Positions 22,168-32,051 of a stretch of 64,000 nt of DNA are shown piece by piece. Position numbers and translations under genes: made by a program. The DNA comes from Mycoplasmatota bacterium (lineage in GTDB: Bacteria; Bacillota_I; Bacilli_A; Haloplasmatales; Haloplasmataceae), in the NCBI GenBank assembly GCA_018394295.1, contig CP074573.1, positions 2,239,156 to 2,303,155 of the forward strand, written 5' to 3'. The notes under the pieces were generated by a model. It was not told the origin of the DNA. It did no database searches and worked only from the letters and a program-made list of their open reading frames with translations. Position 1 is the stretch's first letter, and the number at the start of each line of letters is the position of its first letter.

Positions 22168-23424
22168 TCATCCTTTTTTAATTCGATTATGATATTCAAC
22201 AATTTTTATGACACGATTCATTTCATTAGTAACAATCATGAATCCTTCATCAAATCCCATTCCTGGTTTTGCTAAGACTTGATCAGCACAACAAGCAAGT
22301 GCAACATTAGTAGTTACCTCAGCTGAGCGATTTGTTTCATTACAAGTTCCACCAACATAAGCCCCTATATTTTTTTCATTACAGTATAAAATGGCTTCAA
22401 CAATATTATTAACACCGCCTAAATCAGGGGTTTTAATCTGTAACATATGTCCAGCTTTTTTATCTGCAAATAATTTTATATCTTCTAAGGTATTGCACCA
22501 TTCATCTGCAACTAATTCAACGGGAATATTTCTTGAATCAATTTCTTCTCTTAAATCATGTAATGCTTCGATTTGTAATTCTCTATTTTCAACATCCATT
22601 GGCCCTTCTATTCTTAACTTGAATGGACGTGCTGCATTCGCTAAGGTTTCGATATAATCAGCCATTTTTTTTGTATCATTATCAAAAATAGTACCAATTG
22701 TACCGTATACATCAATATGTAATACTGGGTTATAATCTTCATCTGCTCGTTTTGTCATAATTCGGTCTCTTAACCATGTCACATAGTTTAATAATAATTC
22801 ACCTTTATAACCTAATTTCTTTTCAATATTATTGATTAAAGCATGTGGCATCACATCAACCTTTTTAGTTATCATTTTATCAACATTTGTATAACGTTCA
22901 TCCCCACATTGTCCAAAAACAGGGATTTTTCTAATTGATGAATCTATATGGTATTCTTTTTGAACAACTTCAGCCATAGTGATATGTTGTGCCTTAGCAA
23001 CAGCATCTAGTAGTGCTTGAGATAATCCATAGCGAATGGCAGTATGTACTCGTTTACCTTCTACTACTAATTGGTCAACCGTTTCTACTAATTGTTTAAA
23101 AGAAGTTAACTCTTGATTGATTAAAAGTGGATAAATGTGTTCTTTTATAAATGGGATAAAATCTTCAGCTAAAAATAAAGGATCTCTTCCTCCAGCGCCA
23201 GAATATTGCACAGCAGCACAATCACCAAAAGCTATTTCACCATTTTCTAAAACAAGCATCACAGAGATAGATTCTCCTGCTTGTCGAATTGTAGAAAATC
23301 CAGGTGTAACAACATCCCCTTCATAAATAAACAAGTCTTGTTTTGCTCCTTTTTTTATGGCACGTTGATCGTCAAAATAAAATCCAGTTCTTCCTTCACT
23401 TAGTAATACATCAACTATTTTCAT
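22168..23424 (-). CDS. mal: Methylaspartate ammonia-lyase
   Basis: A 418-residue enolase-superfamily enzyme removing ammonia from (2S,3S)-3-methylaspartate to give mesaconate. Seen: an N-terminal capping domain, the FDDQRAIKKGAKQD start, metal-ligand stretches HIDVYG and ELVADEWCN, and MLQIKTPDLGG with the catalytic Lys. Length matches the Clostridium enzyme (413). It sits between glutamate mutase and the lyase genes. The next enzyme, mesaconate hydratase, is not encoded here. Confidence 0.96.
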   Translation of the reverse strand: MKIVDVLLSEGRTGFYFDDQRAIKKGAKQDLFIYEGDVVTPGFSTIRQAGESISVMLVLENGEIAFGDCAAVQYSGAGGRDPLFLAEDFIPFIKEHIYPLLINQELTSFKQLVETVDQLVVEGKRVHTAIRYGLSQALLDAVAKAQHITMAEVVQKEYHIDSSIRKIPVFGQCGDERYTNVDKMITKKVDVMPHALINNIEKKLGYKGELLLNYVTWLRDRIMTKRADEDYNPVLHIDVYGTIGTIFDNDTKKMADYIETLANAARPFKLRIEGPMDVENRELQIEALHDLREEIDSRNIPVELVADEWCNTLEDIKLFADKKAGHMLQIKTPDLGGVNNIVEAILYCNEKNIGAYVGGTCNETNRSAEVTTNVALACCADQVLAKPGMGFDEGFMIVTNEMNRVIKIVEYHNRIKKG

Positions 23425-23436
23425 TTACATACTCTC

Positions 23437-24903
23437 CTACTTTTTAGTATCCTCGGGGGTTCCCACGAGTCTTCCTTCACTGATAGCAAAAATATCATCA
23501 ACTGTCATTTGGAAATCAACCGGTCGTTTTTGGGTAATTCCACGTTTTTCTAACATATAGCGGTTATAACTTTTTAATTCATCAGTTAGAGGTACATTTC
23601 CAAAATCTAAATAACGAACAGCTCCATATGAATCACGAGCTGGAAGTATTTTATTGTTAGTATGTCTGCTTGGGGCAAATGGAATATCTAAAATACCTCT
23701 TTTAAATGCCTCTACAACACCTTTGGCTAGATCGCCTTTCCCTGCTTCAAATACAGCTTCTAATATACAATTAGTTTCTGCTTTTATCACATTAATTTGT
23801 TCTTTTAATTTTTTAGACATATAAATTTTTTGATCTGCTAATAAATTTAGCACCATTTTCGTACATTTTAATCCATTAGCATTTGCTTCTTTAGTAGGGA
23901 TACCAAATGCCTCATGTGGTGTCTTTACAATTACTTTAGTGACTCTAGCAAACGCAGCGGTTACAGATGCATTAGAAATCGCAGCATAGGCTTTTGCTTC
24001 ATCTTTTGGAAATCCACCCATCCATTGATGGAAAACGGTTGTAACTACTCGATTATAATAACCAAATTTTTTCAAATAACTATCAGTTAACTGTTCTAAA
24101 GCTTTAATGGCAGCGATATCTTGAATTTGATTACCACATTGTCCATAACCTACTGTAATATGTACAACGCCCTGTTCAGCAGCAAGTAATGCTTCTATTA
24201 TCGCAACAGCATTTGACATTGATGGTGGTACTAAAGTCCCAGTAAGTGGTCCAAATGGTTCACGATTTATTGGAACTCCATTTTCTTGATAGATAGCAGC
24301 TAAACGATCACAATACTGCCAATCTTTAATTGTTTTTTCTAATGGGACATCTTTTGAATACGGGATATTATAAGATATCCCTCCACCTTCATTTGATGTC
24401 CAACCAGAGGCATGAATAATTTCAGACAATAAACGAGCATCAGGCGTTCCATGTCTTGCTTGCAGCGGTTTATCTAAACTCTCTAATACTCTTCGTGCAC
24501 CTGCTACCCCATGATTAACAACAGGAAATCCATTTAACATCGAACGTCCTAATCGTCTTGATTCCTCAATCCCTAATTCACAATTTTCATAACGATTTAA
24601 ACGTGTATATGAATCAATGGTTGATGGTAAAAAATCAGCTTCCCCTTCTTCTGATAGATACTTTAATAAATCAATATGTGCCCCTACTAAGGCAACACCA
24701 GCACGTGGTTGAGTTAAAGTTTTTTGATTATGTTTAGCCTTTTTTAATTTTAAAGCGAAATTTTTATGTTTTGGAATACTTCGAGCATATTCGATGTTAC
24801 TATCTAAATCTCGTGCTTGTTCCCCGGTACTCCATGTTTTCAACACTTCTTCTCTAGTTTTAAGAAACTCATCCATTGAGAGTTTTTTATTCTCTAGTTC
24901 CAA
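23437..24903 (-). CDS. glmE: Glutamate mutase catalytic (epsilon) subunit
   Basis: A 488-residue MutE/GlmE protein (Clostridium tetanomorphum form 485). With GlmS it performs the adenosylcobalamin-dependent rearrangement of L-glutamate to 3-methylaspartate. The TIM barrel includes [51 protein letters not shown] and [10 protein letters not shown]. The start is TTG at 24903: AGGAGG lies 9 bp upstream and inside the preceding reading frame, so the longer frame starting at 24927 cannot be real. Confidence 0.95.
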   Translation of the reverse strand: MELENKKLSMDEFLKTREEVLKTWSTGEQARDLDSNIEYARSIPKHKNFALKLKKAKHNQKTLTQPRAGVALVGAHIDLLKYLSEEGEADFLPSTIDSYTRLNRYENCELGIEESRRLGRSMLNGFPVVNHGVAGARRVLESLDKPLQARHGTPDARLLSEIIHASGWTSNEGGGISYNIPYSKDVPLEKTIKDWQYCDRLAAIYQENGVPINREPFGPLTGTLVPPSMSNAVAIIEALLAAEQGVVHITVGYGQCGNQIQDIAAIKALEQLTDSYLKKFGYYNRVVTTVFHQWMGGFPKDEAKAYAAISNASVTAAFARVTKVIVKTPHEAFGIPTKEANANGLKCTKMVLNLLADQKIYMSKKLKEQINVIKAETNCILEAVFEAGKGDLAKGVVEAFKRGILDIPFAPSRHTNNKILPARDSYGAVRYLDFGNVPLTDELKSYNRYMLEKRGITQKRPVDFQMTVDDIFAISEGRLVGTPEDTKK

Positions 24904-24916
24904 TTTTCGAATCCTC

Positions 24917-26302
24917 CTATTTATCAATTATATATTTTTTCATTATTCGAAAAGCACAATCTGGTAAATCGTATGCTAATAATCCCATTGCTGATAAAAT
25001 ATAACTTTCATCAACTTTTATAACAGGATTTTTGGGTTTTAATAAGGTAGGCTCTTGTTTTGAAAACATCCCCAATTCTAATATCTCTAATGGATGGTGA
25101 CTATGAACAATAACCCCACCGGTTCCTATGATATAGTTAACTTCTAATAAATCTTTACCATATTGATTAAATACTTCACCTAAAGGTGTATAAGCAATTT
25201 CAATATATCCTACATGCCTGTTAAGTGCTAGTTTAGTGGCAACCTTCGCCAATGCCTCATCAAAATCAATGTCTTCTTTATTTTGAGGTACGAATTCAAT
25301 ATTATCATGTCGGTAACGACATTTCTTCAAGATATCTTCTGTTGATGTAAATTCTTTTATCATTTTCTCACCACCTGCTTCTAATAAAGCAAGTGCAGAA
25401 TATCTCATCCCTAAATCTCCTTCAACTGTTCTTTTCGCAAACGGTTCTTGTAACCCCTTTAAATTAATTCCTGATTTAGATGGATAACCTTCTGCTAAAG
25501 AATGAACATCGGTTGTAGCACCTCCGATATCAACGACTATTAAATCACCAATTCCTGATAATCGATTGGTTCCTTTAGAAAGTATCTCGCTAGCTTTTAA
25601 TACTGCAGCAGGTGTTGGTGTTAATATACCATCGATAAAAGCTTCTGCGCCATCCATTCCTTTTGATTTAATAATATTTTTCATGAAGACTTCTCTAATT
25701 TTCTCACGTACAGGGATTACATTAATTTCATTTAATTTAGGCATGACATTTTCAGTAGTTATATAATGAATATTATGTTCATCAAAGATTGTTCTTACTT
25801 CATCTAAAGCACATTTATTACCTGCAACAATAATAGGAATGTGTTTTAAATTAACGGCAATTTTCTTCGCATTTTCAATAATTATTTTTTTATTTCCACC
25901 ATCAGTTCCACCTGATAGTAAAATAATATCCACTTTCATGTTTTTAATTTCATTAACTTCATCATTAGTTATTTCATAACTATAAGTCTTTAAGACACGT
26001 GCACCTGCACCTAATGCGGCTCTTTTACCTGCTTCTACAGTCAATTCTGGAACAAGACCAATCGTCACCATTTTAAGACCACCAGCTGCAGAAGAACAAG
26101 CTAGTTTTTTGATAATTTTTATTTTATTCTCATCATACTTCTGTTTTAATAAATGAAAAGCTTTGTCAAAACCTTCCATGATATTTGTTTCAACAGTTGT
26201 TATTGATTTACTCGTTGCAATAATTTCTTCTTTTTCAATGTCCACTAATGTTAATTTTGTATAAGTACTGCCAAAATCAATTAATAGATAGGCATTATTC
26301 AT
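24917..26302 (-). CDS. glmL: MutL/GlmL, glutamate mutase reactivating ATPase
   Basis: A 461-residue actin/Hsp70-type ATPase found between glutamate mutase subunits. It carries [15 protein letters not shown] (phosphate 1), [13 protein letters not shown] (phosphate 2) and GTGGVIVH (adenosine). Proteins of this type are thought to reactivate the B12 enzyme by exchanging damaged cofactor. I placed the start at 26302 (ATG, RBS GAAGGTGA) rather than an in-frame GTG at 26311 inside the RBS. It ends 13 bp before glmE. Confidence 0.93.
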   Translation of the reverse strand: MNNAYLLIDFGSTYTKLTLVDIEKEEIIATSKSITTVETNIMEGFDKAFHLLKQKYDENKIKIIKKLACSSAAGGLKMVTIGLVPELTVEAGKRAALGAGARVLKTYSYEITNDEVNEIKNMKVDIILLSGGTDGGNKKIIIENAKKIAVNLKHIPIIVAGNKCALDEVRTIFDEHNIHYITTENVMPKLNEINVIPVREKIREVFMKNIIKSKGMDGAEAFIDGILTPTPAAVLKASEILSKGTNRLSGIGDLIVVDIGGATTDVHSLAEGYPSKSGINLKGLQEPFAKRTVEGDLGMRYSALALLEAGGEKMIKEFTSTEDILKKCRYRHDNIEFVPQNKEDIDFDEALAKVATKLALNRHVGYIEIAYTPLGEVFNQYGKDLLEVNYIIGTGGVIVHSHHPLEILELGMFSKQEPTLLKPKNPVIKVDESYILSAMGLLAYDLPDCAFRIMKKYIIDK

Positions 26303-26314
26303 AAAAATCACCTT

Positions 26315-26731
26315 CTATTTAATATTTAAGTCTATTTTTAAATCTTCTATTCCAGTCTCAATTTTTACTCCAGGTGGATAAACGCGATCAAAACCTAATT
26401 TTTTAAATCGTTCTTCTACTTCTTTAAAATCTTGTTTACCAACAACAATATTCCCACCAATATATAATAGGATATTATCAAGACCTGCTTCATCACATTT
26501 TTCTCTCATTCCTTGACAATCAAGTTCTCCATGTCCATATAATGATGATACTAAAATTCCATCTGCATTTGTTTCTATCGCTGCATTAATAAAATCTTCT
26601 TGTGTAGATAAAACACCAACATTGATGACATTAAAATTAGCGTTTGTTAAGGCATATTCAATAATCTTATTTCCAACAGCATGCACATCAGACCCAATCA
26701 CACCGATTACTATTGTTTTTTTATCAGCCAT
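26315..26731 (-). CDS. glmS: Glutamate mutase B12-binding (sigma) subunit
   Basis: A 138-residue cobalamin-binding domain. The DxHxxG cobalt-ligating motif is DVHAVG (D15, H17, G20), and [11 protein letters not shown] and [10 protein letters not shown] are further family signatures. It pairs with GlmE to form the mutase. Its start lies 22 bp inside the end of citXG, implying coupled translation. Confidence 0.97.
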   Translation of the reverse strand: MADKKTIVIGVIGSDVHAVGNKIIEYALTNANFNVINVGVLSTQEDFINAAIETNADGILVSSLYGHGELDCQGMREKCDEAGLDNILLYIGGNIVVGKQDFKEVEERFKKLGFDRVYPPGVKIETGIEDLKIDLNIK

Positions 26732-28017
26732 TTTTCTCTCCTCTTTATCATTTTATTTTTAATTAACGAAAGAAATATTGTCCCACATAGTAAGTCAGCT
26801 GAACCACCAGGGCTTATTCCTTCTTTTATAAACTGATCATTAATTTTTAACAATAACTTATTATCAAATCCTTCCTTCATTAAATGATTCATGGTCTTTT
26901 TAACATATTCTAAACCATCTAATCCTTTTCTATGTATGATCGTTGTATCCTCACATAAACTCATGATATAAATTAAGGTTTTTATTAGTGAATCTTTATT
27001 TTCTAAGTCCAAATATTTTAGCGCCTCTTGAATTATTGGGAATCCTAGACTAGCTTCTTTTCTAACTCCTTCCTTCTGATATTTTAAATATACTTTTTCA
27101 CCATTACTTAATTTATTATCATCAATTTGATTTAATTCATGTAATTTATTTTTTGTTATAATTCTGCAATTTTCAAATATCTTATCAAATGAATCATTAT
27201 GATAAAACATTTTTATAGAACTCATAACTAAGGTGCCTAAGACAAATATTAGTCCTTTATGAGTATTAACTCCCTTAGTTTTACAAAACATCTCCTTCTC
27301 ACAAACTTTTCCTATATTAATCGCCTCATCAAGCATTTTTTCAATCTGTTTCTCTTGATATGCTAAATAAGCAAATTGAAGCATATACTTATTTAATACT
27401 GAGATACTATCAATAAAAGTAAAATAGTCCATGTCTTGATGAGCACCACTTGAATAAGGTGATACCAGTCCAAATGATGGATATGTAAACAATTCATATA
27501 ACATCGCTTGATTGGTATACTCAATTATATCTATAGGTAGTTTTTCATATAAATCTACTGTTTGATGAAAGAAATGAATTAACGTTTCTAATGAATGCCT
27601 TTTGTGGACGATGCAATTAACTGCTTCTTCATCACAAAGGTAACACTTTCGTGAAGGGACTTGAAAATCATGACGTGATAAACTTTTTATCGTTTTATCA
27701 TAAACATCAATATCAACTAGACGACCTAATAGATGCTGATTTTCAATACCGATTGCACTTAATTTCACGCCTTTACTACGTGTATCAGTTAAAACATAAA
27801 GATAAACTGGTCCTTCACCTTCATCAATATATTGAGATTCACTGACATTAAATCTTTCTTTTATCACTTCATTCATATAATTGATGACTTTATCTGTATA
27901 TCTATTCTTTTTATTTTTACCGGGATAATTACATCTTAATGAAATCACAATTCCTTTTTTTAGTAATGATTCAATTAAACTGACGCGATTATCTCTTGCT
28001 TCTAATATCTTATTCAT
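26710..28017 (-). CDS. citXG: CitXG fusion: prosthetic-group synthesis and transfer for the lyase
   Basis: A 435-residue two-domain protein. Residues 1-170 resemble CitX, which attaches the phosphoribosyl-dephospho-CoA group to the acyl carrier subunit ([15 protein letters not shown] start, DIDVYD). Residues 171-435 resemble CitG, which makes the precursor from ATP and dephospho-CoA ([31 protein letters not shown]). CitXG fusions are known in several bacteria; in Klebsiella they are separate. A Cys-rich patch [11 protein letters not shown] lies near the junction. Confidence 0.9.
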   Translation of the reverse strand: MNKILEARDNRVSLIESLLKKGIVISLRCNYPGKNKKNRYTDKVINYMNEVIKERFNVSESQYIDEGEGPVYLYVLTDTRSKGVKLSAIGIENQHLLGRLVDIDVYDKTIKSLSRHDFQVPSRKCYLCDEEAVNCIVHKRHSLETLIHFFHQTVDLYEKLPIDIIEYTNQAMLYELFTYPSFGLVSPYSSGAHQDMDYFTFIDSISVLNKYMLQFAYLAYQEKQIEKMLDEAINIGKVCEKEMFCKTKGVNTHKGLIFVLGTLVMSSIKMFYHNDSFDKIFENCRIITKNKLHELNQIDDNKLSNGEKVYLKYQKEGVRKEASLGFPIIQEALKYLDLENKDSLIKTLIYIMSLCEDTTIIHRKGLDGLEYVKKTMNHLMKEGFDNKLLLKINDQFIKEGISPGGSADLLCGTIFLSLIKNKMIKRREKWLIKKQ

Positions 28018-28018
28018 T

Positions 28019-29053
28019 TTAATGTCTACCTTTACTCTGTTTTATCTGTGAAATAATAGGTAATGCTTCTTTTGAAGTCAAATAGTCATAAGTCGTTTTA
28101 GGGACTAATGATTTTGTCTGTGAAATATCACCGCTTTTAATTAATCTTCTTACCTTTGAAGCACTGATTGCATAACCTAAAGCTTTTTTTCTATTAATTT
28201 CAATTACATCAATCCCATTCTCAGGTAATATTTTTTTCATCATTTCATTATAAGTTCTCGTTACCTCACAATAAGGCTCTGTCCCTATATATCGTTTTGT
28301 AATATTAAATATTGATTTATAATATGTAACAAATAGTTCACAATCGATCTTGGTTTGTAAAGTTACAATGTCCGTATTCTTTTTTAAGAAATACGTTGGA
28401 AAAGTAGCGTTAGAAATTAAGTAAGGACCTGTTTCTAATACTACTACATTATTTATATGCTTAGTTCCTTCTTTGATTAATCTCATTCGAGTAGAAAAGG
28501 GAAAACTAGATTTATTTTCTGTTACTACAAATACTAATAAGCAATCATTTTCACGAGCTGTTTCTTCTATTAAGTAAAGATGCCCATTTGTAAATGGATT
28601 ACCATTCATAATGATACATGCTTTCTCGCAATCTGTAAGATTATTATTTTCTTTCAATTTACTTAAAAAGTTTTTAATATTCTGATTCCCATTTTCTAAT
28701 ATGGTAATACCATTTGATGTAATAATTTCTTGATAACCGAAATTAGTAAAAATGGTTTGATTATAACTCGGAGTGAAAATAAAAAAATGATATAAACCTT
28801 CCTTAAACATACGGTCTTCAATATTTTTAACAAGCGAGTTTGTTATCCCTAGCCCTTGATAGTTATCTAAAATCGCAAAACACTTTAAAACGTTTTTTGC
28901 TTTAGAAGCCGTGGCTATAATATTCCCGTTGTCATAAACCGCAATGGAATAATCTATATCATTTTCATATTCTAAGTTAAATTTATCTAGAAAATTTACG
29001 ACATCTGTTTTTTTCTCGATATTATCTAAATAAATCTCTTCAATTACAAACAT
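28019..29053 (-). CDS. citC: [Citrate (pro-3S)-lyase] ligase, acetylates the acyl carrier
   Basis: A 344-residue protein with an N-terminal GNAT-like domain (AILDNYQGLGITNSLVKN, about 80-100) and a C-terminal nucleotidyltransferase-type domain with NPFTNGHLYLIE, matching the HxGH-like motif of CitC. It charges the CitD prosthetic group with acetate using ATP, making the lyase active. It is the first gene of the operon; I chose the ATG at 29053 (RBS TTAGGTG) over a GTG at 29062. Promoter TTTACA-17-TATAAT lies at 29092-29120. Confidence 0.93.
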   Translation of the reverse strand: MFVIEEIYLDNIEKKTDVVNFLDKFNLEYENDIDYSIAVYDNGNIIATASKAKNVLKCFAILDNYQGLGITNSLVKNIEDRMFKEGLYHFFIFTPSYNQTIFTNFGYQEIITSNGITILENGNQNIKNFLSKLKENNNLTDCEKACIIMNGNPFTNGHLYLIEETARENDCLLVFVVTENKSSFPFSTRMRLIKEGTKHINNVVVLETGPYLISNATFPTYFLKKNTDIVTLQTKIDCELFVTYYKSIFNITKRYIGTEPYCEVTRTYNEMMKKILPENGIDVIEINRKKALGYAISASKVRRLIKSGDISQTKSLVPKTTYDYLTSKEALPIISQIKQSKGRH

Positions 29054-29091
29054 ATTATACACCTAATTTATATATTAGTTTCATCTCTTGC

Positions 29092-29120
29092 ATTATACTC
29101 CTATTAATAGGTAATGTAAA
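29092..29120 (-). promoter_or_regulatory. Promoter of the citC-citF operon, with palindrome in the spacer
   Basis: Minus strand: -35 TTTACA (29115-29120), 17 bp, -10 TATAAT (29092-29097). The spacer contains the perfect 12-bp palindrome CCTATTAATAGG (29100-29111), a likely operator. The leader to the ATG is about 30 nt, too short for a riboswitch. Confidence 0.8.
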
Positions 29121-29147
29121 CAACAATTTGCGAATTTATTTATTTTT

Positions 29148-29161
29148 TACAAACGCTTACA
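29148..29161. promoter_or_regulatory. cre-like site upstream of the citC promoter
   Basis: TACAAACGCTTACA matches TGWAANCGNTNWCA at 12 of 14 positions. It is centred near -70 relative to the citC start site, a place where CcpA more often activates than represses. Confidence 0.55.
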
Positions 29162-29282
29162 TTTTAGGGTGTGTTAAACCACTTTTCTATTTCTCACTCA
29201 TTTATTTTGATAAAGTAATCCATCAACTATTACTTAAGCATTAATCCTAAATTAATATTATTTCAAATTTATCTTTCTTTTA

Positions 29283-29302
29283 TGTAAGCGCTTTGTTATA
29301 AT
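29283..29302 (+). promoter_or_regulatory. Cysteine desulfidase-family gene: cre-like site over the -10 region
   Basis: TGTAAGCGCTTTGT (29283-29296, near-palindromic core AAGCGCTT) abuts the -10 TATAAT (29297-29302). No good -35 is seen. Binding here would block RNA polymerase. Confidence 0.6.
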
Positions 29303-29329
29303 TGTGTTAGTTACAAAGGTGGTGATTAT

Positions 29330-30622
29330 TTGAATCGAATTATTAAAGAAAACTATAAAAGCATTTTACAAGAAGAATTGGTCTTAGCTATCGGTTGTAC
29401 AGAACCAATTTCTATTGCCTATTGTGCAGCGATGGCAAGGCATATATTAGGTAAAAAACCTGATAAAATAAAGATTAACGTTAGTGGTAATATGTTAAAA
29501 AACGCGATGGGGGTAATTATACCACATACCACTTCTTTACGAGGTGTTTTAGCAGCAGGTGTATTAGGGACTGTGGGAGGTAATGCCTTAAAGAAATTAG
29601 CTGTTTTAGAAGATGTTACCGATGAACATATTGAGGAAACGTTAGCTTTATTAGAAACAAACTACGCTATTTTAGAAACTAAAGATACTACAATTAAATT
29701 ATATGTTGAAATAACTGCATATAAAGATAATGAATACGCAACGGTTGAAATAAAACATACACATACTAATATCGTAAAAATTGAGAAAAATGGACAAATC
29801 GATTCTTTTACGAAATGTGATGATGATGATTTCAACACGCCTTTAATAACGAGAGAATTATTAAATATTAAAGAAATCTATGAATTTGCTACTCAAATTG
29901 ATTTAGAACCACTAATTCCTATGTTAAAAATGCAAATGGACATGAATTATGCAATTGCCAATAAAGGATTAATGCATGATTATGGATTAAACGTTGGTTC
30001 TACCCTTTTAAAATACATGAAAGAAAATGATATTGTTAGAAAAGCAACTGCTTACACAGCGGCTGGAAGTGATGCAAGGATGAGTGGTTCTACTATGCCT
30101 GTTGTCACTAATTCAGGCTCTGGTAATCAAGGGATTACTACTTCTGTTCCTTTAGTTATTTATGCTGAATATAAAAAATCTAAAAATGAAGACTTGTATC
30201 GGGCTTTGATTTTGTCAGATTTAATCGCAATCCATATTAAAACAAAATTAGGAAGATTATCCGCTTTTTGTGGTGTGGTTGTTGCAGCTACAGGTGCAGC
30301 TTGTGGCATCAGTTACTTAGATGGCGCAAACGAGCGTCAAATTGAAGATACTATTAAAAATATTTTAGCTAATATTTCTGGTGTATTTTGTGATGGTGCT
30401 AAACCTTCCTGCGCAAGCAAAATTGCTTCAAGTGTTGATGCTGCTTTTCAAGCCTCAATGCTTGCAATGAATAACCATTCAATTGAATCTTGCTCTGGAA
30501 TAATCAGTGATGATATTGAGCAAACCATTAAAAATGTTGGAGAAATTGGATATAAAGCCATGAATGAAACTGATAAAAAAATAATTGAAATCATGTCAAA
30601 ATCATGTAATAAAAATTGTTAA
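29330..30622 (+). CDS. UPF0597 / L-cysteine desulfidase (CyuA/YhaM) family protein
   Basis: A 430-residue protein of the UPF0597 family, related to the iron-sulfur L-serine dehydratase alpha domain. Conserved Cys residues that would hold a 4Fe-4S cluster are in AIGCTEP (about 22-28), FCGVVVAATGAACG and FCDGAKPSCAS; GSGNQGITTSVP is the substrate-loop signature. Characterised members degrade L-cysteine to pyruvate, ammonia and sulfide; serine is an alternative substrate. The start is TTG with GGTGGTGAT upstream. It is divergent from the citC operon, sharing a 276-bp control region with two cre-like sites. Confidence 0.85.
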   Translation: MNRIIKENYKSILQEELVLAIGCTEPISIAYCAAMARHILGKKPDKIKINVSGNMLKNAMGVIIPHTTSLRGVLAAGVLGTVGGNALKKLAVLEDVTDEHIEETLALLETNYAILETKDTTIKLYVEITAYKDNEYATVEIKHTHTNIVKIEKNGQIDSFTKCDDDDFNTPLITRELLNIKEIYEFATQIDLEPLIPMLKMQMDMNYAIANKGLMHDYGLNVGSTLLKYMKENDIVRKATAYTAAGSDARMSGSTMPVVTNSGSGNQGITTSVPLVIYAEYKKSKNEDLYRALILSDLIAIHIKTKLGRLSAFCGVVVAATGAACGISYLDGANERQIEDTIKNILANISGVFCDGAKPSCASKIASSVDAAFQASMLAMNNHSIESCSGIISDDIEQTIKNVGEIGYKAMNETDKKIIEIMSKSCNKNC

Positions 30623-30645
30623 TTTGCATTTATAATGATATGATA

Positions 30646-30678
30646 ATATCTTCAATCAATAGGGATGATATTTTTTTC
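30646..30678 (+). terminator. Possible weak terminator after the desulfidase-family gene
   Basis: AATATC and GATATT can pair around a 16-nt loop, followed by seven T. The stem is short. Confidence 0.4.
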
Positions 30679-30709
30679 CTTATATTTATACATTTTGTAT
30701 ATAACATAT

Positions 30710-30738
30710 TTAAAAGGGACATCTTCTAGATGTCCCTA
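30710..30738 (-). terminator. Terminator after the Thr/Glu-repeat lipoprotein gene
   Basis: Perfect 10-bp stem AGGGACATCT / AGATGTCCCT, followed on the minus strand by TTTTAAAT. Confidence 0.82.
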
Positions 30739-30743
30739 ATAAT

Positions 30744-31892
30744 TTATAATGATGTATTCTTATGTTTTCCTTTATTTTTATTTTTTCCTTTACCTTTTTC
30801 TATATGCTTACTTTTACCACCTTCATTTATTTGATAGCGATAGACTATTTCTCCATTTTCATCAGTTGTCACAAATATCTTAATAACACCTTTAATATCA
30901 CCTAAATTATAATTTAACATATAAAGTGTCTTATCATCTTCAACAATCTTCTTAAATTGATAGAAACTAGTTTCTTCACCATCAAATAATCTAATATGTA
31001 CTTTAACATCATTATCTTCTTGAATTAATTTAACATTAGATCTTTTCTTAACATTATCTATAACTGAAACAAGATCAAACTTTTGCATACCTTCTTCATT
31101 TTTAATTTTTACTCTAACATAATTACTAGAATTCTCACGATCTACTGTTTCAAAAAATATTTTTTCTTCTCCATCCTCTAAAACACTGTATCCTTCTAAC
31201 TCATATTCAACCCCATCAATTACCATTAAACCAATAATATGAAAATGTTCAAAGGTTTCTTCCTCTGTTGTTGTAGTTTCTTCTTCTGTTGTTGTTTCTT
31301 CTTCTGTTGTTGTTTCCTCTGTTGTTGTAGTTTCTTCTTCTGTTGTCGTTGTTTCCTCTGTTGTTGTAGTTTCTTCTTCTGTTGTCGTTGTTTCTTCTAC
31401 ATCTTGATCTTCATCATTGATATATGAATAATAAAGCGTATAGATAACACCTTCGATAGTATAAGTTATTTGTTTATCATATGCTTCATTTGTTGATTCT
31501 TCTTCTTGAATACTTAAAGTTGAATCCACACCATTATCCATAAATACTTTTAATTTATCAAAATAGATATTAACTTCATCTAATTCAGATTCAACACCTA
31601 ACACATCATCTCCATTTGTTTCTGTATCCTCAGTTGTTGTTTCAGATAAAAATAAACTGTTGACTTTAGTATGATTAAACATTATATTACTAATAGAAGG
31701 TTCATCTGATATAGATGATAAAATACCGCTTGATAAATAAGCTGAGAAAGCTAACGATTGGTTGTCATTTAAAGTAATCGTATTCAACTCATCAACACTC
31801 TCTGTAGTAGTGCTTTTAGACGCACTATCATTACTACATCCTACTAAAACTAATAAAAACATGATCATAAACAATGAAATTATTTTTCTCAT
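30744..31892 (-). CDS. Surface lipoprotein with Thr/Glu repeat tract
   Basis: A 382-residue predicted lipoprotein: the signal peptide ends in LVLVGC (lipid Cys19). Residues 20-160 form an N-terminal domain, 166-213 are an almost pure run of TTTEEE/TTTTEE repeats, and 214-360 form a beta-rich C-terminal domain (HIIGLMVIDGVEYELEGYS). The tail is Lys/Gly-rich (GKGKNKNKGKHK). The repeat acts as a long acidic, potentially glycosylated stalk. The DNA beneath it contains two identical 39-bp units, so its length may vary between strains. No known family is recognised; the function is unknown. RBS AAAGGGGA. Confidence 0.85.
   Translation of the reverse strand: MRKIISLFMIMFLLVLVGCSNDSASKSTTTESVDELNTITLNDNQSLAFSAYLSSGILSSISDEPSISNIMFNHTKVNSLFLSETTTEDTETNGDDVLGVESELDEVNIYFDKLKVFMDNGVDSTLSIQEEESTNEAYDKQITYTIEGVIYTLYYSYINDEDQDVEETTTTEEETTTTEETTTTEEETTTTEETTTEEETTTEEETTTTEEETFEHFHIIGLMVIDGVEYELEGYSVLEDGEEKIFFETVDRENSSNYVRVKIKNEEGMQKFDLVSVIDNVKKRSNVKLIQEDNDVKVHIRLFDGEETSFYQFKKIVEDDKTLYMLNYNLGDIKGVIKIFVTTDENGEIVYRYQINEGGKSKHIEKGKGKNKNKGKHKNTSL
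31313..31390. repeat. Two identical 39-bp tandem units in the lipoprotein gene
   Basis: Units 31313-31351 and 31352-31390 are identical, each encoding 13 residues of the Thr/Glu tract. Less perfect copies extend left to about 31257. Being a multiple of three, a change in copy number keeps the frame. Confidence 0.9.
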
Positions 31893-32051
31893 TTATTTTA
31901 TGTCCCCTTTCTTTTTCTTCTATTACATTTTATTGTTTCAATGTGATAATTAAGTGAGGTATAATAATTATTAATAAAAAATATTTATTTTAAAAATATA
32001 GTATTTTATTTATGTGTATTGTATAAAAATAATTATATTGAGGTGAACTAT

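Noticed and set aside
19550-29053. A citrate fermentation operon
   Set aside because: No citrate carrier, oxaloacetate decarboxylase or CitAB regulator is present, and the lyase genes are interleaved with glutamate mutase and methylaspartate ammonia-lyase.
29054-29329. A cobalamin riboswitch before the B12-dependent glutamate mutase operon
   Set aside because: The predicted leader is only about 30 nt and no B12-box-like sequence is visible; the intergenic gap is taken up by promoters and cre-like sites.
31239-31427. Cys/Phe-rich 62-codon frame on the plus strand
   Set aside because: It is the antisense shadow of the Thr/Glu repeat in the lipoprotein gene.
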